A stretch of 64,000 nt of DNA from Luzula sylvatica (Eukaryota; Streptophyta; Magnoliopsida; Poales; Juncaceae). Where the stretch lies: the NCBI GenBank assembly GCA_946800325.1, contig OX326959.1, forward strand, positions 25,799,447 to 25,863,446, written 5' to 3'. Below, one piece after another: positions 40,081-52,065 of the stretch. A program made the position numbers and the translations under genes. Under the pieces are notes generated by a model that did not search any database, had not been told where the DNA came from, and worked only from the letters and a program-made list of their open reading frames with translations. Numbering within the stretch: position 1 is the stretch's first letter; each line of letters begins with the position of its first letter.

Positions 40081-41122
40081 GGGCAATTATTCAAAAACCC
40101 CCCAACTTTTCTTAAATTTCTGAAAAACCCCCTCTACTTTTAGAAAACCCCCTATCTTTTTTAGATTCTCTCAAAAACCCCCTATATTTTTTGCTTCTTC
40201 AAAAACCCCCTAACTTTTTTAGATTCTTTCAAAAACCCCCTATCTTTTTATTATGTTTTTAAAAAAATAACCATTATACCATTTAGTTTTATTTTTTAAA
40301 TTTCTATAATTTAATAAATAATGAATATATATTAAACTATTATAAAAAAATTAAAAATAAATAATACATGATATTATAATATTATAATAAATAATATATA
40401 GTATTAAAATATTATAATAAATAATATATTGATATTAAAATATCATTTTCAACAATTATTATAATATTTTAATATCAATATATTATTTATTATAATAATT
40501 TAATATCTATGTATTATTTATTATAATATTTTAATATCAATAAATAATATACGATATTAAATTATTATAACATTTTTATTGATATTTTAATATCAATAAA
40601 ATTATAAAAAATAAATAATGCATGATATTATATTATTATAACATTTTTATTGATATTTTAATATCAATAAAATTATAAAAAATAAATAATGCATGATATT
40701 AAAATATTATAATAAATAATACATATATATTAAATTATTATAATAAATAATATATTGATATTATAATATTATAATAATTGTTGAAAATGATATTTTAATA
40801 CTATATATTATTTATTATAATATTATAATATCATGTATTATTTATTTTTAATTTTTTTTATAATAGTTTAATATATATTCATTATTTATTAAATTATAGA
40901 AATTTAAAAAATAAAACTAAAGGGTATAATGGTTATTTTTTAAAAAACATAATAAAAAGATAGGGGGTTTTTGAGAGAATCCAAAAAAGTTAGGGGGTTT
41001 TTGAAGAAGCAAAAAATATAGGGGGTTTTTGAGGGAATCTAAAAAAGATAGGGGGTTTTCTAAAAGTAGAGGGGGGTTTTCAGAATTTTAAGAAAAGTTG
41101 GGGGGTTTTTGAAGAATTCCCC
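40081..41122. mobile_element. 1.04-kb snapback palindromic MITE nested in Helitron
   Basis: The two halves are inverted copies almost end to end. Outer parts hold tandem 'caaaaaccccctatctttt' repeats of about 30 bp, and inner parts hold long AT strings such as AATAAATAATATATTGATAT. The 9-bp duplication TATTATTAT flanks it (40072-40080 and 41123-41131). The sister Helitron shows the empty site near 8130. Confidence 0.85.
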
Positions 41123-41357
41123 TATTATTATTATACAATCACATTAATATAAGTGTTATTACTTGATTAAGAAAATAAAATTTTATGTCATCATAGTGTA
41201 AAATAATTGAAAAACTTATTCATAATCATTAACAAATTAGTTCAAATAATTTATATTATGAAATGATATTATCAATATCATCATATTTTTAAGTACTTTA
41301 TATTGTAATGAAAAACATAATTAACATTCTCGCCGCGTAGCGCGAGTATTCTCCTAG

Positions 41358-42660
41358 TAATTAATTATTATAGAATTAATATTGATAATTAATAATTAAT
41401 ATGTATTAACTGTTAATAAAGTATTTTTGTGTTAATTAAGAAGGAGATTAGTTGTTAATCCCTCGTATCGTCAATGTACGGGGAAAATGGGGGAAAAGTA
41501 AATTTCCCTAACAAAAATACATCACTTCTCTGTTCCAAACTCGGGCCTGAGGCCCAACCAAAATCAGGTTGAAGAAATATGATATAGTAGGAGGATAAGG
41601 ACACACCCTTGCTTTTTGTTAGAGTCTTTAATCATGATTTGATCTCATCATTAGATTTTAAGTACTCCATTAGCAATAAAGATTAGTTATTCTAATCATT
41701 ACATGACTGTTCTCCTATATTGGATATTGATTAAAGTGGTTGGTGTTTAAAAGCAAATAAGTAAATTCAGAGATAATATTTATAGTCCATGAATTGAAGA
41801 TAGAAAGGTAGAGAATTATATAAAAAGTTTTGGGCCAAAGGGATGGCGAAAAAAGAGAAATTGGAAGAAGAATTGGATGCTATAATTTTAAAGTTTTGTA
41901 GGGCCCTTTTTGAATAATTTGAGTTGGAAAGAATAGTGTTAGTGGACCCTTTTCTCCATTAACACTTTTGCCTCTTCATTTACCTCTTATCAAATCTTCT
42001 TTGAATTTTATAATATCTTCTGCAATGTTTTAAGTTTCAGGGACTCTCTTCCAGATTTTAAGTTTGAGGGGCTTGCTTGCAATATTTCAAGTTTGAGATA
42101 GTTGATTAATTAAATAAATTACTGGGTTTGTAGACAGGACTGCAGCAAAGTTAACTAACCCCACTTTGATTAAAGAAGTAAAAACAGTTTAACTGTAAAG
42201 TATTGCCCTAATTAAAGAGCTAATATTTTGCAATCACGTGACGTTTGCCATTTATGTTTTTGTGTTTTTCATCACAAGGAATCTTAATCACACTGAAATG
42301 GAAAATAGTAAGATACTTTAAGTATGATTTTATTTTAACCATTATTATATAAACTAGAGTAATAAAGAAGATAGACTTGCACAAATACTTCTAAATAATG
42401 AGACAAAATGATACAGATGATTTGATTAAACAACTAAGATAATTTGGCAAACTAGGAAGATGATAAACTATCATGTGGGATTTTATGGTATCTTCTAATG
42501 TACCTATATCAAATTTAAGCCCTTCATATAAATGTCTTTCTCCTAATTAATGTCTACAATTAAGAGATTCATCCAACCTTGCAATCTTGTCTACAACTAA
42601 TAATCTCACCACATAATATTTCTTGCTACTAATTAATTGCTATAAACTTATTCTCTTCAC
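41358..42660. other. Upstream region of the HMA gene
   Basis: No transposon end recognised. It includes the promoter of the gene at 42733. CACGTGACG, a G-box-like string, occurs at about 42236. Confidence 0.4.
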
Positions 42661-42670
42661 ATGCCCCTCT

Positions 42671-42675
<5 letters not shown>

Positions 42676-42728
<53 letters not shown>
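42676..42728 (+). repeat. Compound (CT)n(CA)n microsatellite
   Basis: About 16 CT units run straight into about 13 CA units, ending 4 bp before the presumed start codon of the HMA protein. It lies in the 5' leader, or, if an upstream ATG at 42661 is used, in coding sequence. Confidence 0.95.
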
Positions 42729-42729
<1 letters not shown>

Positions 42730-42732
42730 AAC

Positions 42733-43784
42733 ATGGCTCCATTGCTCTTCAAGGATAGATCAAAAGGAGGCATGAACTTCTCATGCACAACTCCGGCCGC
42801 CACCGCAGTCTGTACCAGTATAGATCGTCGTTCAATCGTTCAACCAACTTCAACACGATACCTCGATCGTTACACGCCTCATCTCCAAGATTCAATGAGG
42901 TCCAGACCCACACCAAAGGCCACAAAGTCTAATCATAATGAAAAATCCTTTCCTCCTCCCCCTCCTCCAAGTACTACAAAGCACAAGACAAAACATTACA
43001 AGCAAAAGGGTTGTAATCTTGATATAGTTAGAAGAAGTCTAGATATTATAACGGTTAACTCCGATGAGAAAATTAGTCCACCCGTTTCTTCGCGATATTT
43101 GCTTAATGACTCGGGCTATTTTGATGTGTATCCCGAACATGAATCCGAATCGGGTAGACCCGTTCCCATGCCTCTTCTCTTAACCGGTCCGGAGAATAGT
43201 ATCGAGATCTCGGAGGAGAGCGAGATAAGTTCAAGTTGTGATTCAAGGACGTCTAGTGTTGAGAAACCAAAAGACAAGGTTTGTAATTATTCAGAAATCC
43301 TGTTTTAATTATACAACATATAATTTGGGCATTTACTTTGTGATTTTTTATTTTATTTTTTATAATTATTAGGTAGTGGAGTTGAGAGTATCTTTGCACT
43401 GCAAAGGCTGTCAAGCCAAAGTGAAGAAGCATCTATCCAAGATGGAAGGTAAGTTTTATTTGGATGCACGCTTCAATTTTTAAAACTTCATAAATAGTAA
43501 ACCCATTCATTCCAAAAAAAAAAAAAAGAAGTTAAATACTCTTTTAAATATTTAAAAATAATGAAAAGATACCCTCACATAAGATTGTTTATTATAATTC
43601 ATAGCAATGAATTAATTGTAATGAATTATGAACAGGAGTAACTTCATTCAACATAGATTTTGCGACGAAAAAAGTGACTGTAATTGGAGACGTGACGCCT
43701 TTAGGGGTACTTAATAGCCTTTCGAAGGTGAAAAATGCACAATTCTGGCCATCGTTTCCTGCCACGCCATTAATTTCATCATGA
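42733..43784 (+). CDS. HMA-domain protein, NaKR (sodium potassium root defective)-like
   Basis: Three exons: 42733-43278, 43373-43448, 43636-43784, giving 771 nt (256 aa). The C-terminal heavy-metal-associated domain reads VVELRVSLHCKGCQAKVKKH, with the metal-binding CxxC at residues 192-195, then SKMEGVTSFNIDFATKKVT and VIGDVTPLGVLNSLSKVKNA, ending near FWPSFPATP. This layout, with a long Ser/Pro-rich N-terminal part containing FSCTTPAATAVCTSIDRRSI, matches NaKR1-3 of Arabidopsis, which act in phloem ion transport and flowering signals. Which paralogue it is was not determined. Members of this group usually lack a C-terminal CaaX box, and none is present here. An in-frame ATG at 42661 could add 24 residues encoded by a microsatellite. 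Confidence 0.92.
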
Positions 43785-45372
43785 AATCTATATATTTTTG
43801 GTATTAAACCAAATTAATTAGATTTGGGCAAGCTAGGGTTTTGTAAATTATGTTGTTGAATTTGAGAGAAGAAAAATAAGATTACTGTACTGTTGAGGAC
43901 CCATATTACTTTTATTTTGTTTTCTTCTTTTTGTAAGATCTATTATTTTTAATCAATTTGGACATTTTTTTTATGAAACTTATGCATCGAGGCCTAATAT
44001 ATTGACCATTCATTTAAAAAAAGAACAGTCTTTAATGAGGGAAAAACATATCTACTTATTTAGAAAAAAATCTCCTAACTTCTTCGAATACCTTTGAACT
44101 TCCATTGATCACAGCTCTTACTAAAATCTGGAGATGCATAATAATTATATGCTTATATAAGTATTGGTACATAAAATACATAAAATACATAGAAAAATAG
44201 ATATACACATTCATGAAACCCTAGATCTTATCATGCATGTGATAATTATAAGAGGAAGAGACAGAGATTCAGACTTGCACCTTGAGCATTTAATGGGGCT
44301 CAATGCAATAAACAACCATTCTACTCTTTGCACCATTCATTTTCATGCTTCATCAAATCAAATTGATTGATAGATTTCACTAACAAGTTCATCTCCATTT
44401 TATTTATTTTATGCTTTGATTAACTGGCAACTATATTTTCTAAATTATTTATAACTAGGAAAATGGATAAATCCAGTTAGCATATAACAGGAGAAGTTTC
44501 TCTGGTGACTGAACTGATATGCCTTGAATGCTATTGCCTACTTATTTTTGGTACCGACCCCAACTTGAGATTTTTCACTGGGCAAAATGTTTTTAACTGT
44601 ACCAGTTAAGAAATTGGTACCACCAGCACCAGCTCAGCACTGACGTGGCAGTTAACACTGACCAGGTTGCGTATTAATAGTATTATTATTGTGTACAGAT
44701 TGGCAAGTTTATTAATTGGTGAAGAATTGAAGTTGGTTGGTGGATTCAGAGGACCAGGCAAAGTGGTAAATGGGTCGGGTTTGGACTGTCGATCTGTTAT
44801 CCTAACTCCTAAGGCCCAAGATTCTATTAACTGTTAATTAAAATTATTAATTTTTGTTAATAAATATTACAATTGTATTAACCGATAATTAACTTCGAAT
44901 TAATCGTTAATTCAAATTTCAATTAACCATCAATTGAATTTTGGAGGTGCAATTTGGGGATGAAAATTCTCCTCAAACCCATATCGGCAAGGCCAAAGTG
45001 GGTTTGAGGGGTTCGGTAAAATTACCCATATATTAATTGGGCACAATATGAAGAACCATTGCATTTTATGAAGTTTGCACACATAGCAGGCCCATTATTC
45101 GATGTATTCAACAAATTCTTATTTTTCAGTCCTCTTTAAACCATTTTTCTCATCCATATCATCAGATATATTTGATCATTAAATTATGAAGAGATCGAAT
45201 TGTTAATTTTTTATGATTATATTTATGTGCATGCATTTATGCCTTTACTATTTTACACATAACTTCCACCAATTTTAATAAAATGTCACCTCACCTTGCA
45301 TATTGGCATAGTATCATTAACAATTTTCTGTTGAACCGATTATATTCATTGATCTTGCTTGACGCCTTGACG
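43785..45372. other. Gene-free stretch
   Basis: The HMA gene 3' flank followed by unassigned DNA. A block at 44840-44945 repeats 'aattaac' motifs. No exon recognised. Confidence 0.4.
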
Positions 45373-45588
45373 ACCGCCATGTCTACATAGACTACATGAA
45401 TATGATTATGATCATATAACATAACAATCATCATGTTTATCCAGATTGAATGAATATAAGTATGATCATTTAACATAACGACCGTCATGTCTGCATAGAT
45501 TAAATGAATGTGATTATGATAATATAACATAACGGCCGTCATGTCTATTTGGTTTAGATGAATATGATTATGATCATATAACCTAACT
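45373..45588. repeat. 54-bp minisatellite, four units
   Basis: Four tandem units of 54 bp, each with variants of GTCATGTCTGCATAGATTAA and GATTATGATCATATAACATAAC. Because 54 is divisible by three, the minus strand stays open with an 18-residue repeat (for example VMLYDHNHIHVVYVD). No protein function is implied. Confidence 0.85.
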
Positions 45589-46373
45589 CAAATAATATGT
45601 AACTAATTATTTAGTTCTATGATACCTAGTTGATCAGAGGCCTGATAATAATCAACCTTCGTTGATAAACTTACACTCTGCCCAATCAATTTCAACTCAT
45701 GTAACCGATCGTTAGGTTTAACTCGAGTAATTAAATTGTAACATGCTAGCATAAGATTTGTAACACTGCCGGTGTCGATATAACATGGTAAATCAATATC
45801 AACAATCTTGTAATTTTTCATTCGCAAAAGTGAATAGAGTGTCCAAAATGCGGAAGTTGGCCACAAGACATTCCTGGAGAGTAGGTACTTGTGAAAGTCA
45901 AATCGATCGACTATCAAGTAAAAGATAATTAAAGCTATATAGGCAACTATCCACCAAATTTCATTATCAAATATTATGTTATCTTGATTTGATTGTGACG
46001 GTAACGATTTCTCGTATTAAATATTTTTTTCACACTACTATATTATCTAGTTCATTAGCACAAGCATATCTACAATTGAAATCAGTAATAATTGAAAATG
46101 GGACTTATGCCATTTAATTTACCTTTTCACCCCCTGTAGATCGCTCAAAAACAACATCATGGACACATATCTTTGTTATGAAGTCATCGTCTAGCTTGGA
46201 AACCGACGTCGACTTCTACATCCTCGCCGTCAAGAGAGATATGGACGATAGCTTCTGCATACATATGTGTTGTTTGTGCACGGGAAAGTGGACAGTTGTC
46301 TCTGTGTTTTTTGTGTGTTTTTTTACTGTGCGGGAGTAGAAAAGAGAGGAAATAGGTTTAGGTTTAGAGTTTT
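45589..46373. other. Unassigned stretch with an open frame on the minus strand
   Basis: A 104-codon minus-strand frame (45603-45917) contains TLYSLLRMKNYKIVDIDLPC but has no family I recognise. A somewhat less AT-rich block lies at 46130-46290. Confidence 0.3.
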
Positions 46374-46407
46374 ACTAGCGCTGGACCCGCGCATTTGCGC
46401 GGGTTTG
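46374..46407 (-). mobile_element. Helitron 3' terminus, reverse orientation
   Basis: ACTAG at 46374-46378 is followed within about eight bases by a hairpin with ACCCGCGCA and TGCGCGGGT arms. Read on the minus strand this is hairpin then CTAGT. The body extends to the right for an unknown distance. Confidence 0.8.
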
Positions 46408-47220
46408 TTTTTTGAGGTATAGTATTTCGTGTAATTTCTTTTTTGTTATACTTATTTCATATTCGGTTGATAACTTTTTTTTTAAAGTTCTATCATATGT
46501 TCATAACTTTTCTTTAAAGTTCTATTATATAGATAGGTTTGCTTGATGTAAAACATGATGGGAAATTTGTTGTACATGCATTAGTGCTGCCAAATCAAAT
46601 TGTTGTCGCGAAGGATGAAGCAATTTGCGCGAGTGAAGTCAATTCGGCATAATTCCGCCTTGACTCACTGTTCTTTTGAACTATGTTTCCAACATTTGTT
46701 ATACTCAATTATTTTCCGTAGTACATAATCGAAGATATCAAAATATACAAAATCTGAAATAACCTTCAACGAATACTATCAATACATACACATTATTCAT
46801 GCATAACAATGGAAAGTTTGGTTGTTATTATTGGAGAAACTATACATAAATTGACCTAAATAACAAATTTAAATATAATTTTTTGATAATTGCAAAAATA
46901 CATAATAACGTTCCAAGAATGAAAAAAAAATTACTATCTTTTTTGTCAGAAAATTATTTATGTTTTGAAGCAGGGTTACCTTAATGGTATGCCCTTGAAT
47001 AATTTTGAAATAAGAAAAATAGTTTTCAAGTTCATATGCATTTACAATAAAATATAATTGAACTAAATTGAGTTTATCGAACCAAGTCCAATCCTCGTCT
47101 CATGTATACTATTATGGTCCTTCCAATCACGATTGAGGAAACCTAGAGGCTTGTTTGGTATATGACATGGGTGTGATGGGAATCGAAGATTACCAACTTG
47201 CCAATCGAGTTGTACGATTC
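46408..47220. other. Probable Helitron body, otherwise unassigned
   Basis: AT-rich DNA next to the Helitron end. No coding features. The 5' end of the Helitron could not be placed. Confidence 0.35.
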
Positions 47221-48050
47221 TTAGTCACAATTTATAGAAAAACCCTAAAATTACTGGAAATTAAAAAAAAAAATGAGGAAAAAGACCCTCTATAATGCTG
47301 AAAATTACCAAAAAACCCAAAGTTTTATGGAATTTGAAAAAAAAAGATCCTAAAGATTGGTTTATTATTTTAATCCATAAATTTTCTGAAAATAAAACAA
47401 AAAAAACCATTGAAAATTACCAAAAAACCCTCCACGAAGTGAGAAATTACGAAATAACCCTTAAAATTTGTATAATGCCAACATGAGAAAAATAATCCTT
47501 AATTAGTCACAATTTATAGAAAAACCCTAGAATTGCTGGAAAAAAAAAAAAAAAAAAACAGAAAATAATGAGAAGACCCTGTAGAAAGTTGAAAATTTGC
47601 CAAAAAGCCTTAAAAAGTTTCTGCAATTTGGAAAAAAAAAATCCTAAATATTGGTTTATTATTTTTAACATTAAAGTTTCTTAAAATAAAACAAAAATGC
47701 TGAAAATTACCAAAACCCCCTCCACAAAGTCGAAAATTACAAAATAACCCTTAAATTTCTATAATTTGAAAAAACAATCCAAAATATTTGTTGATTTATT
47801 CAAGCCTTAATATTTGTGAAACAAAACTGAAAACGTTGAAAATAATTAAAAAAATCCAATAAAAGGCTGAAAATTACAAAATAGCCCTTAAAATTTCCTT
47901 AATATGAAAATAGAATCACTAATATTGGTTGAATTTTTTTAAACCTTAAATTTGTGAAAATAAAACCGGAAACACCGAAATGATCAAAAAGAACCTCTAA
48001 AATGCTGAAAATGAGATAATAAACCCTAAAATGTTTGTAATTTGAGAAAA
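47221..48050. repeat. Degenerate tandem repeats, about 282-bp units
   Basis: Unit 1 (47221-47502) and unit 2 (from 47503) both open with TTAGTCACAATTTATAGAAA. Further worn half-units follow to about 48050. Each unit is itself made of two related halves with 'ctgaaaattaccaaaa' and 'gaaaattacaaaataaccctt'. A rich 'ataatttc...aaatacccctata' repeat style continues to about 48540. Confidence 0.75.
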
Positions 48051-48539
48051 CATCACAAACTCGGGTTCAAAATCAATACCTTGAGAGCTTAAGATTGAAA
48101 AACGCTTCTGCCAGGACAATCCATTCCCCTTTGATGTTTGAATTAAGGATTTATGCTCTAACGAATGCAAAGACCTCTCCCTTCGTATGGTATGGAACAT
48201 GGCGGCTCCTTTTTTGGTTCGACAAAATTGGTATCTAATGTCGATTCCAAATTTCAGCTCAAACCTACAATAATCTCAAAAATCAAACTAAATATATACA
48301 TTTTCAGACAATATCAAATATACCCAAATAGGTTTTGAAAGTATGATATATAGCCCTATAATTTCAGAAAGTACCAAATAGACCCCTATATTTTAGAAAG
48401 AGATAAATTATACACCTATAATTTCTGAAAATGATCAAAAATACCCTATTGTTTTTAAAACTATCAGAAATAATCCTATAATTAATGACATTATAGAAAA
48501 CACCCCTATAATTTCAAAAAATATAAAAATTAAACCCCA

Positions 48540-49480
48540 AGAATAATGAACAAAACCAAATTCTTTTTGAAAAAAAAATGAGCGATTTTGAAAAAAAAAA
48601 AAAAAAAAAAATCAGCACCTCATAAATGATAAAGAATTAGAAAGTACCTTTTTTTGCTAAATTACATTACTAATTCGTTTCTTGTTGGGGCAATTTGGTA
48701 ATTGAGCAGGGATCCGCTTTAATATGACTCCCGAAACAGGGCATGTATATGTGCTTGTCCCTGTAATTCGATAGGTTAAAGATTGAAACTCAAAATCTCT
48801 GAATTTTGGAGTACTACAATTATAAAGTAAAATTGGAAATTACTTTCTCAATGTTTATGGTTTTGAAATAGCTTGGCACAGGTGCGTATTACACGTGAAA
48901 GAGAAAATGCGTAAAATATAATTTACAAATTTGTGGCTGACCTCGAGAATTCACGGGAACAACAGCCATAACAAAGTTGTTGAGTTTCTACTTCCAAAAG
49001 ACATGATTCTCTTCTACCACCTCATCACCGAGACGGGTTTTTTTCATTTTAGTCCCTGTGGTGTTCTGATTGACCGCTTAAGATCACGTCGTAAAATTCC
49101 TCTTCTGGTTTCACTTCTTCCTGAAGAAAGAATATTTTTCAATTAATGAATGAATTAATTGACCAAGCAACAATTATTTCAAAATGCTGAACTACAATAT
49201 GCGAAAAATTGTCAGTAAATTTAACAAATTGAGAACTAATTTGAATTGGTTACACGAAAACGAAGAACAAAATATGAAGACTCTTAAATCACAATCATCA
49301 GACAACTAATTATCATGATTTGTGCTAAATGATTTCAATAGACTCAAAAATCGAAACTGCCAAAGAATTGAGAAAAATCGCAGCACAATTAGCACCAAAA
49401 CACATGACTAAACCGTACTAAACCGTTCGAATCGAATAAAAAAGAAACACCATACCAAAAAAATGGGAAAAATCTTCCTG
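48540..49480. other. Gene-free stretch
   Basis: A long A run at 48590-48611. A short open frame at 48931-49146 lacks family features. Nothing else recognised. Confidence 0.4.
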
Positions 49481-50007
49481 TCGTGCTTCAGCGTGACAAC
49501 TGGTGCGAGTTAAACTCAACCCGCGACGGTCAGAGAGAGGAGAGAAGACCGCCATCCCGCCTGCTCCTTGGTCGCTATAGTTTTGCGTGCTTCCTCGCGT
49601 CACATCACGTCGCATCGCTAGGGTTGGGTCGTTCTTTTGTCCGGCGGGTTTCCCGCTTGCTCCGCCTCGTGCCATAGCGGCTTTTTCTCTCTGTTGTGTG
49701 GCAGCCAGTGCTGCGTTTCCGCCGCTAGGGCGTGATTCGTCTCTGTTGCTTCTCTCCGGCGCGCTAGGGCGTGCTTCGTCTCCGTTGCTTCTCTCCGGCG
49801 AGCCTGCTATCCGTCTGGCAGAGCTAGGGTTTACTCGCGGGCTTGGGTGTTCCTCTTGGGTGCTCTTCGGAAAGCAAGCGAGAGGAATTATATATTTTCC
49901 ATTTGAGACGACGTGGAAAGCACCGACGGTTTTATCACCGACGGGCCGTGGTAAATTTGGTTCTACGACGGTATTATTACCGACGGCCCGTGGTAAATTG
50001 GGACACG
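49480..50007. other. GC-rich island with CACTA-like repeats
   Basis: This 0.5-kb block is much richer in G and C than its surroundings and contains a near-repeat around GCGCTAGGGCGTGCTTCGTC (49723-49800). At its right end two 42-bp tandem units (49924-49965 and 49966-50007) carry ACCGACGG and CCGTGGTAAATT. CCGACGG-type motifs are usual near the ends of CACTA transposons. Open frames on both strands look fortuitous. Confidence 0.5.
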
Positions 50008-50286
50008 TGTCAATTTCTCCTCGTCTGTTCGCGATTAGGACTATGTAAGATATGGACCATGCTTTATTTTGAATATTTTTGAAAAAATAGGGTGATAAAA
50101 ATTAATTTGTTAATAAGGTCGATTTTGAAATAAAGTTAATGGGATTTAAAATTAGTTATGCTTAATTAGATGTTTAATTACACTCTTATTTTACTAATTA
50201 GATTTTAAATTTAATTATTTTTTTCGAAGTGTCATCCAATCAAATATTAATCTGAGGTCGAGTTAATTGGTAGCACATCCGAATTG

Positions 50287-50290
<4 letters not shown>

Positions 50291-50349
<59 letters not shown>
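50291..50349. repeat. (TA)n microsatellite
   Basis: An uninterrupted TA run of about 29 units. Confidence 0.97.
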
Positions 50350-50352
<3 letters not shown>

Positions 50353-50730
50353 TTTTTGATTGAGTAGCAGACACCCTCAATTAACCAGGTGATGTCATGC
50401 TTATTCAGTCATCAAACCCATGAAAAAATGGGGTGCACCAAATATAAGCCCTTATATATTGTAACTTATGTATAATTTTTGTACAAAATCATTACTCGAC
50501 AAGGTTCCGCGTCATTTTGACCTTTGATCAAAATCAAAATCGAAAGGTTCTTATTTTGACACGTGTACGTGGCAACCCGATTTTGTGCAAACTAAAATGC
50601 TGAATCATTTTGTCTCTTACTTTTGTGTTTTATACTAAAAAGAAATCCTAGGTCTCGGGATACGGTATGTTCCGTGGCCATGCATGATGCATGAATACCA
50701 TAACTCCTAACAATACGAAACATGTGAGGT
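50350..50730. other. Gene-free stretch
   Basis: Unassigned DNA between a TA microsatellite and a copia relic. Nothing recognised. Confidence 0.4.
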
Positions 50731-50734
50731 TTGT

Positions 50735-51302
50735 TTACTAGGTAAGATCATTGAAGCACCGTTCTCCAAGATATGAGAAAAGTTGAGTGACTTGTTGACT
50801 CATACATACGAATGTGCGTGGACCAATGAGCACGGGAGATAGATGTGAATATAGGTAATTCTTTTCTTTTATCAATGACCGTAATAGGAGAAAGTCAAAA
50901 CTTCTAAAATGTTCAAAGTTTTCAAGAATGAAGTTCAAACACAAGTAGACAAGAAAATTAATTCACTTTATCATAACGAGGGGAAATAAATTTTTAAGGT
51001 AAAAATTTGTTAAATATCTAAAAGTTGTAAAATTCTTTTCACAATTAACTCTATCCGAAATACATCAATGTCAAATGGATGATGTCCAACAATTTACGTC
51101 AAAGTCTGACAATTGTTTGTTTGTCAGATATCCTGAAAAATGTACGGTGTATAGATTCCACTTGACATCTGAAAACAAGATATCAGTAAAGAGGACCTTT
51201 CTTGAAGAAAGAATTGATTTCCAAAAGATCAATGCGAGTAGCATTGAACTCAAAGAAGATCGATATCCACAATTAAATAATGAAAATGTGATGGATGAAT
51301 AA
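50735..51302 (+). pseudogene. Ty1/copia integrase-region relic
   Basis: Broken frames resemble the integrase core of plant copia elements, including a KMFKVFKNEVQTQVDKKI-like stretch at about 50900-50960. Next comes KSDNCLFVRYPEKCTVYRFH plus RTFLEERIDFQ (51075-51302), matching the region after the core. Large parts are missing and several stops intervene. Confidence 0.7.
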
Positions 51303-52065
51303 TTGTATTTGCTAATCGTTGCTCGAGACTAATAACGAAAATGTGAATTCCTCGTGACTAATAACGATGATGTGATATTCATAAATGATTAGTCAACATC
51401 TTAAAAAAACAATTATGTAAAATCAAAACGCTTAGAAATGAGAAAAATCCATGAAAACTAAAATACAAAATTCATATATGACAATAAAGTCTAAGACATG
51501 ATTGATCCTTCTGAATACCCAAAGAGCATTTGAGAAGTTAATCAATTGATGGCGAATTGAAAATGATAGGGATAGGGGTAGGGATTTCGGCCATGACCCA
51601 ATGGTTATTGGAGAATGCTCCCATTAAAACACTAATGATCGTGAATTATATTTATTGTGATGTTTGTGATATTTTCTTTTATGGTTATTATTGATTGTGT
51701 GTATGTCATGTTAACAAATTATCATTAAAATCACCATCCAAATATCATTAATGTATTGATTGAAACATTCTCCAACGGCTAATGTCTTGCTAGAAAAATA
51801 AGACCTTGAAATATAATACATTGGGCCAAAATAGTCTACTCCTACACATAAAGATCACTCATATCAGGCCTATTAAAATCCGACCCAACAATAGAGGGTT
51901 CTCTATTTGCAAATCTTCTTGTAAAAATTAAAATTCATCTCTCACCCCTTAAATTGGAAACACTTAAAAAGCAACTCATAACAACTTAAAGTCATACAAA
52001 CAAGTTTTTTGGATTTGTTTTTAGCAGTTTAAAAAATTGATAATAAAACAAATTATAACATACAT
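51303..52065. other. 3' flank of esterase gene A
   Basis: From about 51360 on it is similar to 56370-57093, the flank of esterase gene B, so it belongs to the tandem duplication. It holds a palindromic MITE (51597-51776) that gene B's flank lacks. Confidence 0.6.
51597..51776. mobile_element. Short palindromic MITE, copy 2
   Basis: Related to 12002-12180: left end ATTGGAGAATGCTCCCATTA, right end the complement of GTTGGAGAATGTTTCAATC. Both arms contain ACATTAATGAT or a variant. Inserted in the 3' flank of esterase gene A and absent at the matching place of gene B. Confidence 0.7.

Larger units (their letters stand above)
37827..41357 (+). mobile_element. Helitron carrying two nested MITEs
   Basis: It starts at TTTACCCACACCCTTATTTT and ends with a GCCGCGTAGCGC hairpin region and CTAGT (41353-41357). 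Outside the two nested elements it matches 7893-9228 in opposite orientation over its length. There are no helicase exons, so it is non-autonomous. The 5' border is approximate. Confidence 0.78.

Noticed and set aside
40100..40260. Telomere-like repeat array
   Set aside because: The C-tract repeats (CAAAAACCCCCTA...) do not match the plant telomere unit CCCTAAA and are mirrored at the other end of a MITE, so they are terminal repeats of the element.
45603..45917. 104-codon minus-strand open frame as a gene
   Set aside because: No recognised family, no clear exon partners and it adjoins a minisatellite; kept only as an unassigned stretch.
49418..50048. Overlapping open frames in the GC-rich island
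   Set aside because: Length is explained by few stop codons in GC-rich DNA; no conserved motif and no splice context.
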